Of a stretch of 64,000 nt of DNA, positions 39,059-51,380 are shown in pieces. A program made the position numbers and the translations under genes. Numbering within the stretch: position 1 is the first letter of the stretch; each line of letters opens with the position of its first letter. Under the pieces are notes generated by a model. The model ran no database searches. It saw nothing but the letters and a program-made list of their open reading frames with translations, and was not told the DNA's origin. The DNA is from Cardinalis cardinalis. Lineage: Eukaryota > Chordata > Aves > Passeriformes > Cardinalidae. Location: positions 3,445,298-3,509,297 of the forward strand of contig JACDOX010000024.1 in NCBI GenBank assembly GCA_014549065.1, read 5' to 3'.

Positions 39059-39102
39059 TTTTTCATATCAAAATCTTCCCAAGAAACTTTTGATATGAAA
39101 AA
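39059..39102. repeat. Perfect 15-base inverted repeat (hairpin)
   Basis: Arms TTTTTCATATCAAAA (39059-39073) and TTTTGATATGAAAAA (39088-39102) are exact reverse complements separated by 14 bases; a further three-base pairing (TTC with GAA) is possible inside the loop. The structure could be a remnant of an inverted-repeat transposon or a transcribed hairpin, but it is shorter than a normal microRNA precursor. Confidence 0.9.
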
Positions 39103-42100
39103 TCTCAAGCTTCCCATTTTGACCACAGATTTCCTAAAGAGGCAAGTCCTTCAGTGAAGTCAGTGGCATTCTGACACAGATTTCAGCAGTGCCATAATTA
39201 CATCTCTTGAGTTTTATTCTTTATTTTCCTGAATGCCCTATTCCCTTCAGCTGTTCTAGATTTTTGGAACAGTTTAATCACTGCTGTTAGCCTGGCAAAG
39301 GTGGCTGCAGCAGAAACNTGTTCAACTGGGGCTGAGGGGATCTCCATGGATGGTGCTTACCTGAGGAAAGCCAGGTCTGGTCTCCACTAAAGCTTCCACC
39401 AGGGTGTTTTGAAGTCTTTTAGAAAGACTCCCTCAGAAATGGCACTATCTGGTTACGAGGCCAGGGAGGGGCAGGGAGAGGCCTTGGTGTCCCATATCCT
39501 GCAGACCTTTCATGGAGCCGCTGTGTTTGAGGTCACTGCTTCTTGAGCCATTTCACTAATGTGTCGCTCCCACCAAAGGCCCGAGGCTCTCCCTGTGCCC
39601 CTGGGTAATGCTCAGGCTGAAGGGCAAATGTTAAAGTATGGTGTGTCCCTCCCCTGGCCAGCCTGAGATCAGATTGCCAGGGAGGCCAGGCTGTAACTCA
39701 GAGGAAGGAGGGTGAGTTATGCAGACCCTCCACCATCCACTTTCCATCAACATGCCAGCAACAAACCCATCCTCTGCAGAGTNGCCTTGCAGGGTGCCAG
39801 GACACCAGAGACGAGGAATCCTGATGTGTCTGTCAGGGATTCACCTCCTCTGTGGGCAGCTGGGCTCTGTCACCTGCTGTGAGCCCTCTGTGCTCCATCA
39901 CACCCACGGGCGTGCAGGCATTTCCACTCCTGTGCACACCTCCATGCACTCTGAAATACAGGGGTTAATTTCTCCAGCAGAACAGACCCAAGGGCTTTGA
40001 AATCATCCAATATGAAAAATTCAAACATTTCCTATGTCCTGAGCTGCAAGATGTAGGAATATGACATATTGTCAAGGGTGGGCAGTTACTGAGCATCTCT
40101 GGCTGCTGAATAGACTAATTTTTCCTCATTCCTAGCACCACACTTGCACGTGTTCTGTGAACATGAAGGAACTGAACACCCTGANTAGGTTATGTGCAAA
40201 CCTGGTGGCTGGAGATCTCTTTGAAGCTGCTGACAAAATTAAGAGCAAGGTTTCTTGGAGAAGGGAGACAAAGTGTAGGAAAGCTGAGCTTTCCCCTTCA
40301 AAAAGCTGGTAAAGGATGTAAGGGGCTGGAGAAAAATAGACAGCATTTATAAAAGCTGAGGATTTCATGGGTTGAGAGTGGGCAGTAATTAATATAGCTC
40401 ACTGCAGTTCTGAGCTATTTAGCCCACTGGCATTGTAGCATCTATAGCAACACTGCTAAATAGACCAGTAGTAAATTTAAGATACAGTTTTCCAGTGTCA
40501 TGTAGACAACATTTGGGAGCTGAAAACAGCTGTGTCCTAGTATATATCCTCACCTTTGAGCACAGGAACAGGGGTGGCCCTCATGAGTGGCCCTAAATCT
40601 GGGCTAACCCTGCCAGCTCCNGAGAATGCTATCAGTGCTATCAGAAGTTAGGTACCTGCATAAGAATCATACTAAACAAGACCTGGCTTGCATTGCATCA
40701 CAAACTGGGAATTTTGTGTTAAAAAGGCATTTTTCTTTTCCAAGTGGTCCATACAAACCTTGCCACCCTGACCTCTCCCAGGCTACAGGTCAGTGAGGTA
40801 CTGGATTTTACAGCAGCTCTGTGAGGTCTGGGCTAGAGAAAGGCCACACACAGAGTGTTGGCAGACCCATCAAGAGTATCACATAAATACCCTGTGCTCT
40901 CAGACCGTTCCTGCCTTTCAGTGCACCGTAACTCCTGCCTGCAGCACAAGGGCAGCGGTGACGGCGGCAAAGGCAAACCAGCTTTCACCTTAATCAATCA
41001 CACGTGGAAAGCAATGTTGGCAGCTGCGAGAGGGAGAGCACCATCCCATCTCCTTAATGTCTGTGAATGCCTGTCAGTGACTGCAGCAAAGGTGTGGTAA
41101 TAAAAAGGCCTTCCTGAAGGACACTGGTGCAGCAGTGCTCCTGTAGGGCTTTGCCTCCAAGTACCCCTGGGCCAGTTCGGTGCAGACTGGGACAGCGGAA
41201 TTCAGAGCAAGCTCCAGCTACGCCAGAATTTCATTTTACAAGGGTAAATCTAATGGAGGATGGCTGCATAGAGACTGAGCAGAGGACATGGCTGTGGCTG
41301 CTCCAGGGCTAGCATAGCTTTAGGAGACNCCAGCCTCGTCAGCAAGGCGCACAGAGTGGGTGGGGCAGCAGCTGCTCTCATCCCGGGTCCCACGAAATGC
41401 TGCTCGCCCAGAGATGAGGAAAAGAAAAAAGAGGGCTGAACAAAGACAAAGCATATCCAGAGCTGAGCAAAAGTAAATTANTTCTCCCAAGTTCAGCTTG
41501 ATTTAAGGTTTCAACTTTAAGTGAAAAAAATCCTTAAGTGAATATTCTGAAAATTAACCATTAAATCCACTTAGATTCAGTTAAATTAAAATATTAGGAA
41601 ATCAAAGACAGCAAAATGATGTTTGTAGCCATGACAGATTTGCAAATACATATAATCTTTACTTTTATGCAAGCTTTGCATTGTGTTAGATCTCTGCCAT
41701 TGCCCAGACAAAAATGAAATATTACATTAAGGTTACCTGCATAAGCATTCACCCTTTTGCACCGTGTTTCAGCAGCAAAAGAGATTGCTGAGGATTTTCT
41801 ACTCTCGGAAAAATTGACCAAGTTATTTAGAATTTCCTTTGAGAAGAAAATGCCCTTTGGTAGCTGAAATCAGCAGCATTAGGGAAAAACTAGGAAGACC
41901 CCAACCCTGCAAGTGAAGGTACCACCAAGCAGGGATGCTACAGTCCCACCCCTGGGATGGCTAGCACCCAGCCCACTGGGCTTGGGGACCTCTGTCCTCA
42001 AGGTATGTTTGCCCTGCGCCTTCAGCTCAGAGCACCAACTTCCCCCAGCCCAATTCAAGACATGTCACTGCAGCTGTTCCTGAGCTTAGCAGCAGCAGAA

Positions 42101-42105
42101 CTGCA

Positions 42106-42153
42106 GGGTGTTCTGCAGAGCCCTGTGAAGGGTGTTCTGCAGAGCCCTGTGAA
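42106..42153. repeat. Exact 24-base tandem duplication
   Basis: GGGTGTTCTGCAGAGCCCTG followed by TGAA occurs twice head to tail (42106-42129 and 42130-42153). The unit is a multiple of three, but the surrounding frame is not recognisable as a gene. Confidence 0.95.
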
Positions 42154-42818
42154 GCTTTCAGACCTCATCCAGCTGCTCATTGCAGCGTTAGAGCTCCCAG
42201 AACCCTGGTGAGGAATGGCAGCGCAGCTGAAGCTGCCAGCAAGCCAGTGGCACGACACAGCCCAGGGGGGCTNGCGAGTGCCTTCAATGGCATTCATGAC
42301 AAAGCTTGTTCTGTGATGCAGAGGCCTTTGGAGCGAGTGTGGCCCAGGAAGATTTCTCTGGTCAGATGTACCTAGCGGAAGGACAGAAGTGAGTCCAGAG
42401 CCCGCCCATCTGGCTGCCCCAAGTCCCTCTGGGAGGCAGCTCCTGCCTGGGGAGCCCCTCCTCAGCCCCCTCCCAGATGACTAAGGATGAAGGCAGGGTG
42501 GCAGGCAGCTGACTGCCCCATGGCTGCAGTTTCACAACTCTAGCCATCTGTGGGCCAGGACTGCAAGCTTCCTAAGCCCTTAGGAAAACACATGGGAACA
42601 CTTTCCAAATTGCTTGGGAGTGACTGTAGCAGTTTCCCTGGGGCAGCAGAAGCTGAGTACTCCTTGGCAGCTGCTGCTCCCAACTGCCTGGGCTAATTCT
42701 TCAGCACAGGAACAGGCCCACCTGTCATTCTCTCCACTTATGCAAGCTACACTTTTCTCTTAATGAGGAGGGGGGTGGAGGGGGGAAATGGCTAATTGTT
42801 CATAATTAGGAACAATTA

Positions 42819-42875
42819 TAGGAAAATAATGGCCTATTTCTAGGACCNTTTCATATGGACCATAAATACATAAGC
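42819..42875 (+). repeat. Dispersed 57-base element, copy 1
   Basis: Begins TAGGAAAATAATGGCC and ends CATAAATACATAAGC. The same sequence recurs at 46405-46462 in the same orientation, with one extra T and one ambiguous base in each copy; the flanks on both sides are unrelated. I do not recognise the family. Confidence 0.9.
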
Positions 42876-45800
42876 TTTGTGTTATGGTGTCTTACTGCCA
42901 TCTCAGCCATCAGATATCCTTGTCTCTGCACCCAACAACTCAGCTTGTGCCTGCAGAATCACAGTGTTCACTTTGGGTTCTGCAGATGCATAGGTCTGAC
43001 CCTCCCTCTGACCAGAAAGAGGTCATCTGACCATTCCTCTCCATCTTCCTCAATTCTGGAAGGACAGGCAGTTTATTTTAGAGGCCCAGCCCCCACGCCC
43101 AAAACAGCAGCCTTTTCCCAGGCCAGCTGGGTGCCCTGGTGAGGAATGCTGACAATCTGCTGTCCTGGAGCAGAGCTGTCAGCATTACTTCCCTACTGCT
43201 GAGCCCTCAGTCAACACTCACATAAAGGATAAGTATGCAGCTCTCTGCCTTGTGACAAGAGCTGTGACTTTGTTTAGGAGCCAAGCACTAGGAAAGAGTA
43301 CCAGGGAAACGTTGCTTAGTGGAACAGGAAATATTAACAATCTGTGATAAAAATGAAAAAAGCAGCCAGTACACATTTAACTCAGCTGGAGGCACAGCTC
43401 TCTGTCTGACTGCGAGGAGCAGCAGCCTCCGAAGCAAACAATAAAGAACAGCTTTTCCAGTTCAAGGCTGACTTTTAAAAGAACAGTAATTTTTCATGTG
43501 TTCATCTGCATACAAGAAAAGCCCCTAAACAAAGTCATCTGCATATTGCAGTAGCTGCTGGCACAGGAAAGGTCATGGAGTTTTCAGGTNCACAGATGGT
43601 GTAGGGAGCTGTTGTGAAAGCCCACAAAGATCCACTCACACAGCCCCATCACGCTCCAGCAGCAAGCTAGGATGAGTGGCTTGGCTACTACAGCTTTGTC
43701 CACCAGTTTAGGTTTTTCCTTCAAGAAAAACAAGACTGGGATAAGTGTCTCTGACTAAAAGGATTTCTCTCAAAGCTCCTTCTTTCTGAGTGAACTGGTT
43801 AAATGACAGCAGAATAGTAGAGAAAGAAAATTATTTCTCCCCCCTCCCCTTTATTTTCTTTTGAGTGTTTTAGTCAAAGCAGGTATCAGGCTGGAAAAGC
43901 TGCGTTAACANTGGATTCATATCTACAGAGTCCTTTCAAGTTATTATGGGGCTGATAACCTCTCTTTGTCCTTGTAATCCACAGTAAANAGAGGAGCTTA
44001 ATCGCTCAGGAAATAGGGAACAACTCACAGATCCCTAGCAGGCCGTTTGCACAATGCCCAGTGCTGGGAATAGCCAGAAGCTGATTTAATAATCTGAAGT
44101 CATCCAAGATTCTGCTAAATCCCAAGTGAAGCCCAAGTGTTTCTGCCTTGCTCTTGTCTCCAAGGAGCAAGTAACTGCAATACAATGAATCTTTAAGGCT
44201 GGAACTTAAATGGCAAGGCAGTCTCACCCATCCAGGGCTCCATCCAAGGAGCCGTGGCACTGGCAGGGGGATTGGACTCTGCACGTGCAGGTGATTGGAA
44301 GGAAGGTCTCTGCCAAGCACAGGAAATGAAGCAGGCTCTGCTGTGAGAGGCAGCACTTCTCACACAGACACAGGGAGCCTGGCTGTGGATGGAGCAGTGC
44401 TCTCTGGCTCCCAAGGCATGACCTTGGGCAGGCAGCATGGGCTCTCCGGTCCCGAGTTTCCTCTTCTCCAGAACAGAGATATGATATACAAGTGGGCTGA
44501 GGGCCTTGCAGAGAGGTGNTATCGCTGGCACAGAGAATTATCATCCCAGGCCCAGCTCCAAAGCACACAGCAACATGGAGAGCCATTCCCTCAAAGGACC
44601 CTGGCTCTGGCACCCAACCCAAGCACAGGTCATACGTGTTCTCTGAGCTGCAGGTTCACTGCTATACTTTTACCTTTGTAAATGACAGTAGGTACAAAAG
44701 GTCCTAAAGGCTGAGCCTCAAAACCTGGAAAAACGAACAATAATGAAATAATCTCCTCCTAGATGGTATGCAACCCAACTCTTGAGCCTAAGTTACAACT
44801 GAAGCCATATGTACAGTCATAGATATCAGAAATATTTACAAAACACAGACAAGATCTCAAAAACAAAAGCAGTGATTTCTTCATCTCACTGGAAGCCTTA
44901 CAAAACATGGGGTAAATTGTCTCAATTGAAATATTCTGCTGACCACAGAGGGCTGTATGCTTCATTGTAATGGTTAGTCATTCTATACATATTTTCTGGT
45001 TCAGTTAATCTACTACGGCTGCTCACAAACTATTGCAAGNCAAAGATTAGGAAGCAGGGTCATTAGAAATTTTGTTTATGCGAAATCCACTGTGGTCATA
45101 GCACAATACAATACAAAAGGTAAATCTAACCCCCATTCAGACAATCATTTCCCCTGCATTGGTGGCTGGCATAGCCAGAGACATCTAAGAGAAGACCAGG
45201 AAAAGCTGCAAGAATGGCTAATTTAAATTTCCTGTGATGAGCCTCTACTGGGATACATATCTCTGCTTTGATGTTTTTCTAAAGGCCTAAACAAAACCAA
45301 AAAACCCCCAAGCACTTAAGCACAGAAACCTCACCCCTGGCTTTTTCTGCAAGTCGCCTGAGGAAAACTTGTAGGTACTGCAATCCAACCAGGCTGTTGA
45401 GGCAGANCACAAGATTCATGCAGACACAGCTGGCAGTACAGCCTCACTTCCCAGTGCTTCATAGAGGAGCTGATGTCCCTTTCCTTGTAAATTCGGTGTG
45501 TACCATTAGGCCAAGGCTCCACAAGTNATTGAGCCTCATGCTGAGGTCCCAAGCAGCTCCCAGCTCCTTTGGGTGCCAGGACACCTTGAGGATGTTCAGC
45601 TCTTAGCAGACCCAAAGGCACCTCTGNGCATGTTCAGCACAGAAGGCACAAAGCAACGCTGTGAGAAGTGTTCCAGGGCCCTTACCTTACACATCAAAAA
45701 TCCCACNCTGGAAAGATGGAAAAAAACATAACAAACACCCATGGTACTGTTCATAACTTTTATTTTTTAATGCTTATTTCAAATTTATAAAAGACTGAAG

Positions 45801-46404
45801 CTGAAAGTCTTTATGATGGTTGATTTTATTTTTAAAAAATATGGATATGTGTGGAAGTAATTTGGCACTTTCTAAAAAGGACTGAGATGCTCCTGATAGA
45901 AACAAGCGCTCAGAGGAGCAAAGGCTTTCATTGAATTCTGGTTTGGGTTCAATTACAAAGAAAATTGTTCAGTTTGAGGTGTGCTGTGAATTCAGTGAAA
46001 TTGCATTCTGGTTTAGATTTCATCTGGGGGAAGNAGGACACACACACATTTAGATGGGTCTTCTTTTGTATTTTGTTTTGCTCAAAAAGCACAGGCACTA
46101 TTTCATCTTCCTCTCCCCGTCATTTAATTGGGAAAAATGAAAGGACAGAATGTCAGTGTTACCCTAATCACACACCATCAATACTGACACAGATCATGGG
46201 CAAAGATCTTGCTTCTGGGGTTTCTAAATCAGAAGAGAAGCAGCCACCCTCTGTGAAAAAGGCCAACATCTGTCCCAGTCTGGAAAAATTCTTGTTGATT
46301 TAAATGAAATTTGAATCAGATCTGGATTATCCCTCTGTACCCCACATTGTACTTCAGATGAGAGAAAACTTAAGATAAAATGCTAATAAGACAACATTCC
46401 CTGT
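42876..46404. other. Gene-poor interval
   Basis: No gene supported. A G-rich tract precedes it (42768-42786). Two copies of TCATCTGCATA (43502-43512 and 43535-43545) contain octamer-like ATCTGCAT words. GC-rich chance frames overlap around 44.2-44.7 kb on both strands. Confidence 0.55.
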
Positions 46405-46462
46405 TAGGAAAATAATGGCCTATTTTCTAGGACCATTTCATATGGANCATAAATACATAAGC
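46405..46462 (+). repeat. Dispersed 57-base element, copy 2
   Basis: Same orientation and nearly the same sequence as 42819-42875: one additional T in the T run after GGCCTA, and an ambiguous base at 46447 where copy 1 has C. Copy 1 in turn is ambiguous at 42848 where this copy has A. Confidence 0.9.
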
Positions 46463-49400
46463 AGTCTTATTTCACATGCTCTTAATCAAAAGTTAAAGCA
46501 GAGAAGCATGTATTGATGTACTTTTGTGAAAANATCACCATTGGTGCTGGAGCAGAAACAACCACAAATTATAAAACTCTTGTTCTATATTTATGTCCTT
46601 ACAAAGACACTTACCACTGCTATTAAAAGCTTATAAGGGATACCTGCAACAGCTATAAGGAACAGTGGGTCCTTGAATAGATAATAAATTTAGAGATGCT
46701 TAACTGGCTTTTCAAAGCTGCTGAGCACCAGNGCTTGTGAGAGATCAGATCTTGAAGCTATAATTTGCATATCAATATTAAGGTCAAATGCCTNTATTTT
46801 GGGGTGTTTGCTATTGAAAAGAGAACTTGTTACAATAAAAGCCTTCTTATGGAAGAGGTTACTGACCTCTCCCCAATGAAGGCAAACAGCAACAACATGT
46901 CTAGGTCAATGCACCCTGTGTCCCTGAAAGTAATACACCTTCAGCAGATGCTTGGAAATGAGGACCTGCTGCCATACAAATACATATCAGGGGATCCAAG
47001 ACATCTGAGCAGCTGGAGTACTACAGAGAGCCCAGAGCAGCACATTTTTCTTGTTACACCTAATTTCTTTTCCCATGAAGCTAGAAAAGACCAGGTCGGA
47101 GTTTATGCCAGATGGTGGTAGTGTTTTTTTTCTGGATTAATTTCAGGTTACTTGAAATTCAATCATAGTGTTTAAGATCTACNAAAAAGAGAAACAAGGC
47201 ACATTTAATGCTTCCTAATTTCACAACAGAGCAAGGCATTTACAGGTAACAGTGATGAGCCTGAATTCTGTGCCCCAAAGACCTGATGTACATGAACTGT
47301 GACACCAAGTNTTACAGAAATCAGCTACACTTGGTGTGGGTGCTCACACATCACACACTGCAAGAAGCAAAACTGAGGACTTTGAATCTCATAATGGTGC
47401 TATATATGTAAAGATTAATTGGAGCATCTGAGTGGGTCTTCAGAGAGTACCTACCCAGGTTCAAAGTGTTCCTCTTAGGTTCTTAGATTGAGCTTAAGAC
47501 ATTGGAAAAGCTTAGACCAGGCTTTAATCATCACAAATAGCCCACCAAACAACCATTCTTCCAACATATTGAGAGCTCTTTCAATAGATACCTCTTTATT
47601 TGAAATGGAATGTATCTTGAAAAATATGAAAAATAAATCACATCTCTCAGAAATCATTTATGAGTCATATTTACACACAATTTTTTTTTGACGACACTGG
47701 TATTTCTGCTCACAAGAGGATATGCTAGAAAACATTTCGTACATCACTGCAGCTATAATTCAGAAGCTGGCATCTGAATATNATGAACCTTAAAAAAGAG
47801 GAATTAATTCAGGATGTCACAGAAACAGCATCCACTTGATCTTCCTTTTTCCCCCAGTTCCTATATTGTCTTGGTCACCACAGCTTGGATTTTCTTGCTA
47901 AATCCTCCCCTTGATTACTTTTTTTTTTTAATTACAACGAATAATTTTGACCTTTTTATTAATACTGTCCCCACTTTTGCTATCTATATCAAGCATTTGC
48001 CTGTGTGTGTTTCATCAGCATTTTTGTTTANTCTGTAATGAATTTACTTCAGCCATGTGCTGTCAGATTTCTTTTCAGGGTTTTTTTTTGGAAGAGGGAG
48101 GGCAACTTAATTTATTTATCTGCAAAGCTCCAACAAGATGGAGCATGATGTGCTGAACCTATTTTCATAGCCATTGCTTACAATGCAGTAACAAACAGTA
48201 TTAAATCCAGATGTTCAAATGAAGACTATGTAGAAATAGAGGGGCAAGATGAAAAAAACCCCAGAAGTACCTCTTATAACATCAAACAATTTCTTGGTCT
48301 AAAATTACTATCAGTCAAGGAAAAAAAAACCAAAACAAAGCAACAAAACAAAAAAACCCCAAAGCCCTAAAANCCCCACACGCCATGGAATTCAGAGCGT
48401 GAGAAAGTTGTCAGACTGTCCCCATCAGACAATTTAGCCTTATTTATACTGACAGGGCATGAGCCACATGGTCCAACTGTCCCCAGGGGACCCCAGCCAA
48501 TTTGTTCCCATTCAGTTTCCAGGAGACAGTNTGGAGACACAAGGGAAAAGTTTGATCCTTACACCCATCCCACCCACTCAGGCTGGAGGTATCAAGGTAG
48601 ATTTTGTGATGTGATCACCTCTCAGACTAGGAGGCTGGCTGACACCAAAGTTTCCAAACAGGTAACACAGCAGGCAATGCCAAGGAACAAAAGTGTGTTG
48701 AACTACATCAGTCCAAAAAGTTTTCAGATCCTCCTTTAGACCAACTTATAACAAAAAACATAAAAGCNGGGTATTGACCTTGAACAGTCAAACAGAATAG
48801 CAAATTTGAAATGAACATAGTTTGCTCACACCTTCATGTAAATTTTCTCACTAAAATGATCATCTTTAGCTTTCAAAGTACAAGTACTTCCNGAAGAACA
48901 GTAAAATTTCAGCTTTAGACTACATCCACAGACTTTTGTGGCATATAGAGGCTTGCATCCACCGANGACGAGAATAACTGCCTCTCTCAGAGAAATACAC
49001 GTGTCTCTGATCAAATAGGAATTAATTCTCATCAGTTACCTTTATCCTTCAGTAGGCTAAAATGTATTTTAGTAGGTGAGATCAGCAATACATCTGTATA
49101 CCTGAAAAAGTGGATTAGTTTCNCAGTAAACTGTAGTTAATGACTCTAAAGAGAGGAGCCAAATTACAGTCTATTTTGTGAGTCTTTGACTAGCTCATTA
49201 GAGAATCCCCTTGCAGCTCTAACATCCAAGCGTTAGCAGAATGATAATGGCAGATGTACACAGAAGTGGAAATTCAGTGTTATGATTGCCAAGCCAGCGA
49301 ACCTAATCCTAGAAGATGAGGGGCACCTTTGATTTCAATAATGGCCAAACAGTGACTTTGTTAGGACAGCTGTAATTCACCACCCCAAGTTCACCACGCA

Positions 49401-50300
49401 GCCCTGGNGAGGGCCAGGTCAAAAAGAAGCGCTCAGGAGTAACTACAGAGCATTGTTAGGGCTTTGATCTGCACCATACCATGCTTTACCTGTCTAGATC
49501 TGTGACTCTGACACCTGGGGGAGGGAAAAAAAGATGAGAGCTAACACAGACCTCAACTTACTCCTTACAGGACTGAACTTAATCTCAGAGTGCAGAGGAA
49601 GGGACGGANGGACACTGTAGTGAATTCTAAAATCTCCCTTTGAGTATCACATCAGCTTTTTGCTTTAAACACTGACAGAAATAAGCTTGCACTGAGAATG
49701 TAAGGGTCTTGCTGTCAAGTTACACCTCATTTACACAAAAAGCCTTGGATGTGTACCTTTAAAAGATTTTGTTTATATNAATGTAAATTGTAAAGGGGCC
49801 AAAAGCCATTTTCTTCACCACACTAGCTAAAATAAATATCTCCATGGCTTTGACACCTTACCTTGGACCAGAGATAATGGGCCACATCACTCTGTCCTAC
49901 TTGCAGCCTCCCCCTTCCATTTAAACCCAAGAACCTGGGCAGTAGCAGCACCCAAGGTGAAGCAGGCACCATTAGAAGGGTCCTGTCCTAGAAAGCCCAC
50001 TGCCCATGCCCGACTGCCTCCTCTGCACTGGGCCAGGAGCTCCGACCCGCTCCCGCCAGCATCGGCAGCCCAACTCCCACTGACTTCTAAGAGGCAGAGA
50101 AACACGCGCCAGCTGTGCAATTAGCCCTTTGTTTTCCAACTTCATGGCTTCAGCAACGTTTTTAGAGGCAAGATGGCACGCCTCTCTCAACATCTGACAG
50201 TGCTAAACACCAAAATTAATCTAGTTCATCTCAGCTAGAGAACAACTTTCAGCTTATAAAAACTGTGACCAAAATAATCCATTTGCACGCTAAAACATAC
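46463..50300. other. Gene-poor interval, and possible distal 3' region of PHLDA1
   Basis: No coding gene supported. An octamer ATTTGCAT is at 46763-46770. A long A/C-rich low-complexity stretch lies at 48319-48360. A CpG-containing GC-rich patch is at 49980-50115. AATAAA words on the minus strand (complement of TTTATT at 48111-48116 and 47955-47960) could serve very distal polyadenylation of PHLDA1, whose mammalian 3'UTR is long, but that is speculation. Confidence 0.5.
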
Positions 50301-51268
50301 ATAAAATTTTAAACTACAGACTGCTTTAATGCAAGACACTAAAAAACCGCCATGAAAATGCAACACAGGTTGAGAATCCAGATCACTTGAAAACTGAGCG
50401 TGCAGAGGGAGCCCTGAACTTGGAAGCTAAGAAACATCCATGAACACTTCCCAGCCCTGGCCCACCAGCCTAGGAGCAAGCACAGCACACAGATAGCTGG
50501 AATCCAACTCAGATTCCTGTATCACAAAAGAAGTTGGTCAGATTCCTTCCACTCATTCACTAAACAGGTTGGTGTCAATCNCAGAATGACAAGCAACGTT
50601 GCTTTTTTGAATAGCCAAGCATGAATAACTTTTTATCATCTTCCACCACGTTTAATATTAAAAAAAAAAAATCTATTAAGCCCCAGACTATAATTGTTGT
50701 TCTCATTAGAGGAAATAGGTTTCATTTGCAGTACGGGTTTCAGCCAAATTTTGAAACACACATCACATTTTCCATGCTGGTGGAATATAGTGTATTTTGG
50801 GTCAAAAACTAATAACTTTTTTGTCAAATTGCACACAGTCAAAGTACCCAGAACTTCTCCATTCTTTCAGGGACCTAACATGCATATTGTTTTTTACTTT
50901 TTTGATATGGCCTACATTCAGAAATGTCTTGCAAATAAGCCTTAAAAAAAAGGAAAACAAAATCAAAAGAAAACAACCCTAATAAATAAAATAAAATACA
51001 TTAAAATAAAGTTACAGTACATCATGTCTCCTAGAAGTCCCATCGCACCAAAGGATCCTTTCCAAGGTTCATAAATAATGGATTTGAAATGCTTCTCGGC
51101 ACCGAGGGCGGCAAAGCAGCAGCAGCANCTGGCTGAGGTTCGGGCTCTTGAGCCGCTTCTCTCCGGTCTACCCGCACCTCCGGCGTTTGCCCAGCTTCTG
51201 AGCCCCTGGGGCAGGTCCGCCACGAACGCGCTCTGTCCCTCTTCTCGGAAGCGCTCCGTGACCGTGAC
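50301..51268 (-). other. PHLDA1: PHLDA1 3'UTR exon (exon 2), 3' limit uncertain
   Basis: The exon begins at 51268, after a good acceptor on the minus strand (CTCTGTCTCACTGCAG, AG at 51270-51269). It carries no conserved coding sequence. An AU-rich element occupies 50979-51011 on the minus strand (TTTTATTTTATTTATTAGGG), fitting a short-lived immediate-early mRNA. Possible ATTAAA polyadenylation signals lie at 50651-50656 and 50324-50329 (minus); the second is followed by T/GT-rich sequence. Where the transcript really ends cannot be told from sequence. Confidence 0.55.
50979..51011 (-). promoter_or_regulatory. PHLDA1: AU-rich element in the PHLDA1 3'UTR
   Basis: On the minus strand the stretch is almost only A and T, with overlapping ATTTTATTTTATTTATTAG. 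The TTATTTATT core is the type bound by TTP and HuR proteins and linked to rapid mRNA decay. Placement in the 3'UTR is inferred from the splice acceptor at 51268/51269. Confidence 0.5.
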
Positions 51269-51375
51269 CTGCAGTGAGACAGAGAGCACACAGGGCACCC
51301 GTCAGGCGAGGAGGCGGCGGCCGGCGCGGGCAGCCCCGCGGTGCCGGAGCGGCGGGCGCGGAGCCGGGTCCGTAC
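51269..51375 (-). other. PHLDA1: PHLDA1 intron, 107 bases, in the 3'UTR
   Basis: On the minus strand the donor is CGCAG|GTACGG (intron starts 51375) and the acceptor TCACTGCAG|GTCACGG (intron ends 51269). The stop codon TAG lies only five bases before the donor. An intron in the 3'UTR is, as I recall, also the mammalian PHLDA1 arrangement. Confidence 0.8.
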
Positions 51376-51380
51376 CTGCG

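Larger units (their letters stand above)
38421..42818. other. Gene-poor interval
   Basis: No gene supported. It holds a perfect short hairpin (39059-39102) and a 24-base tandem duplication (42106-42153). Confidence 0.6.
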
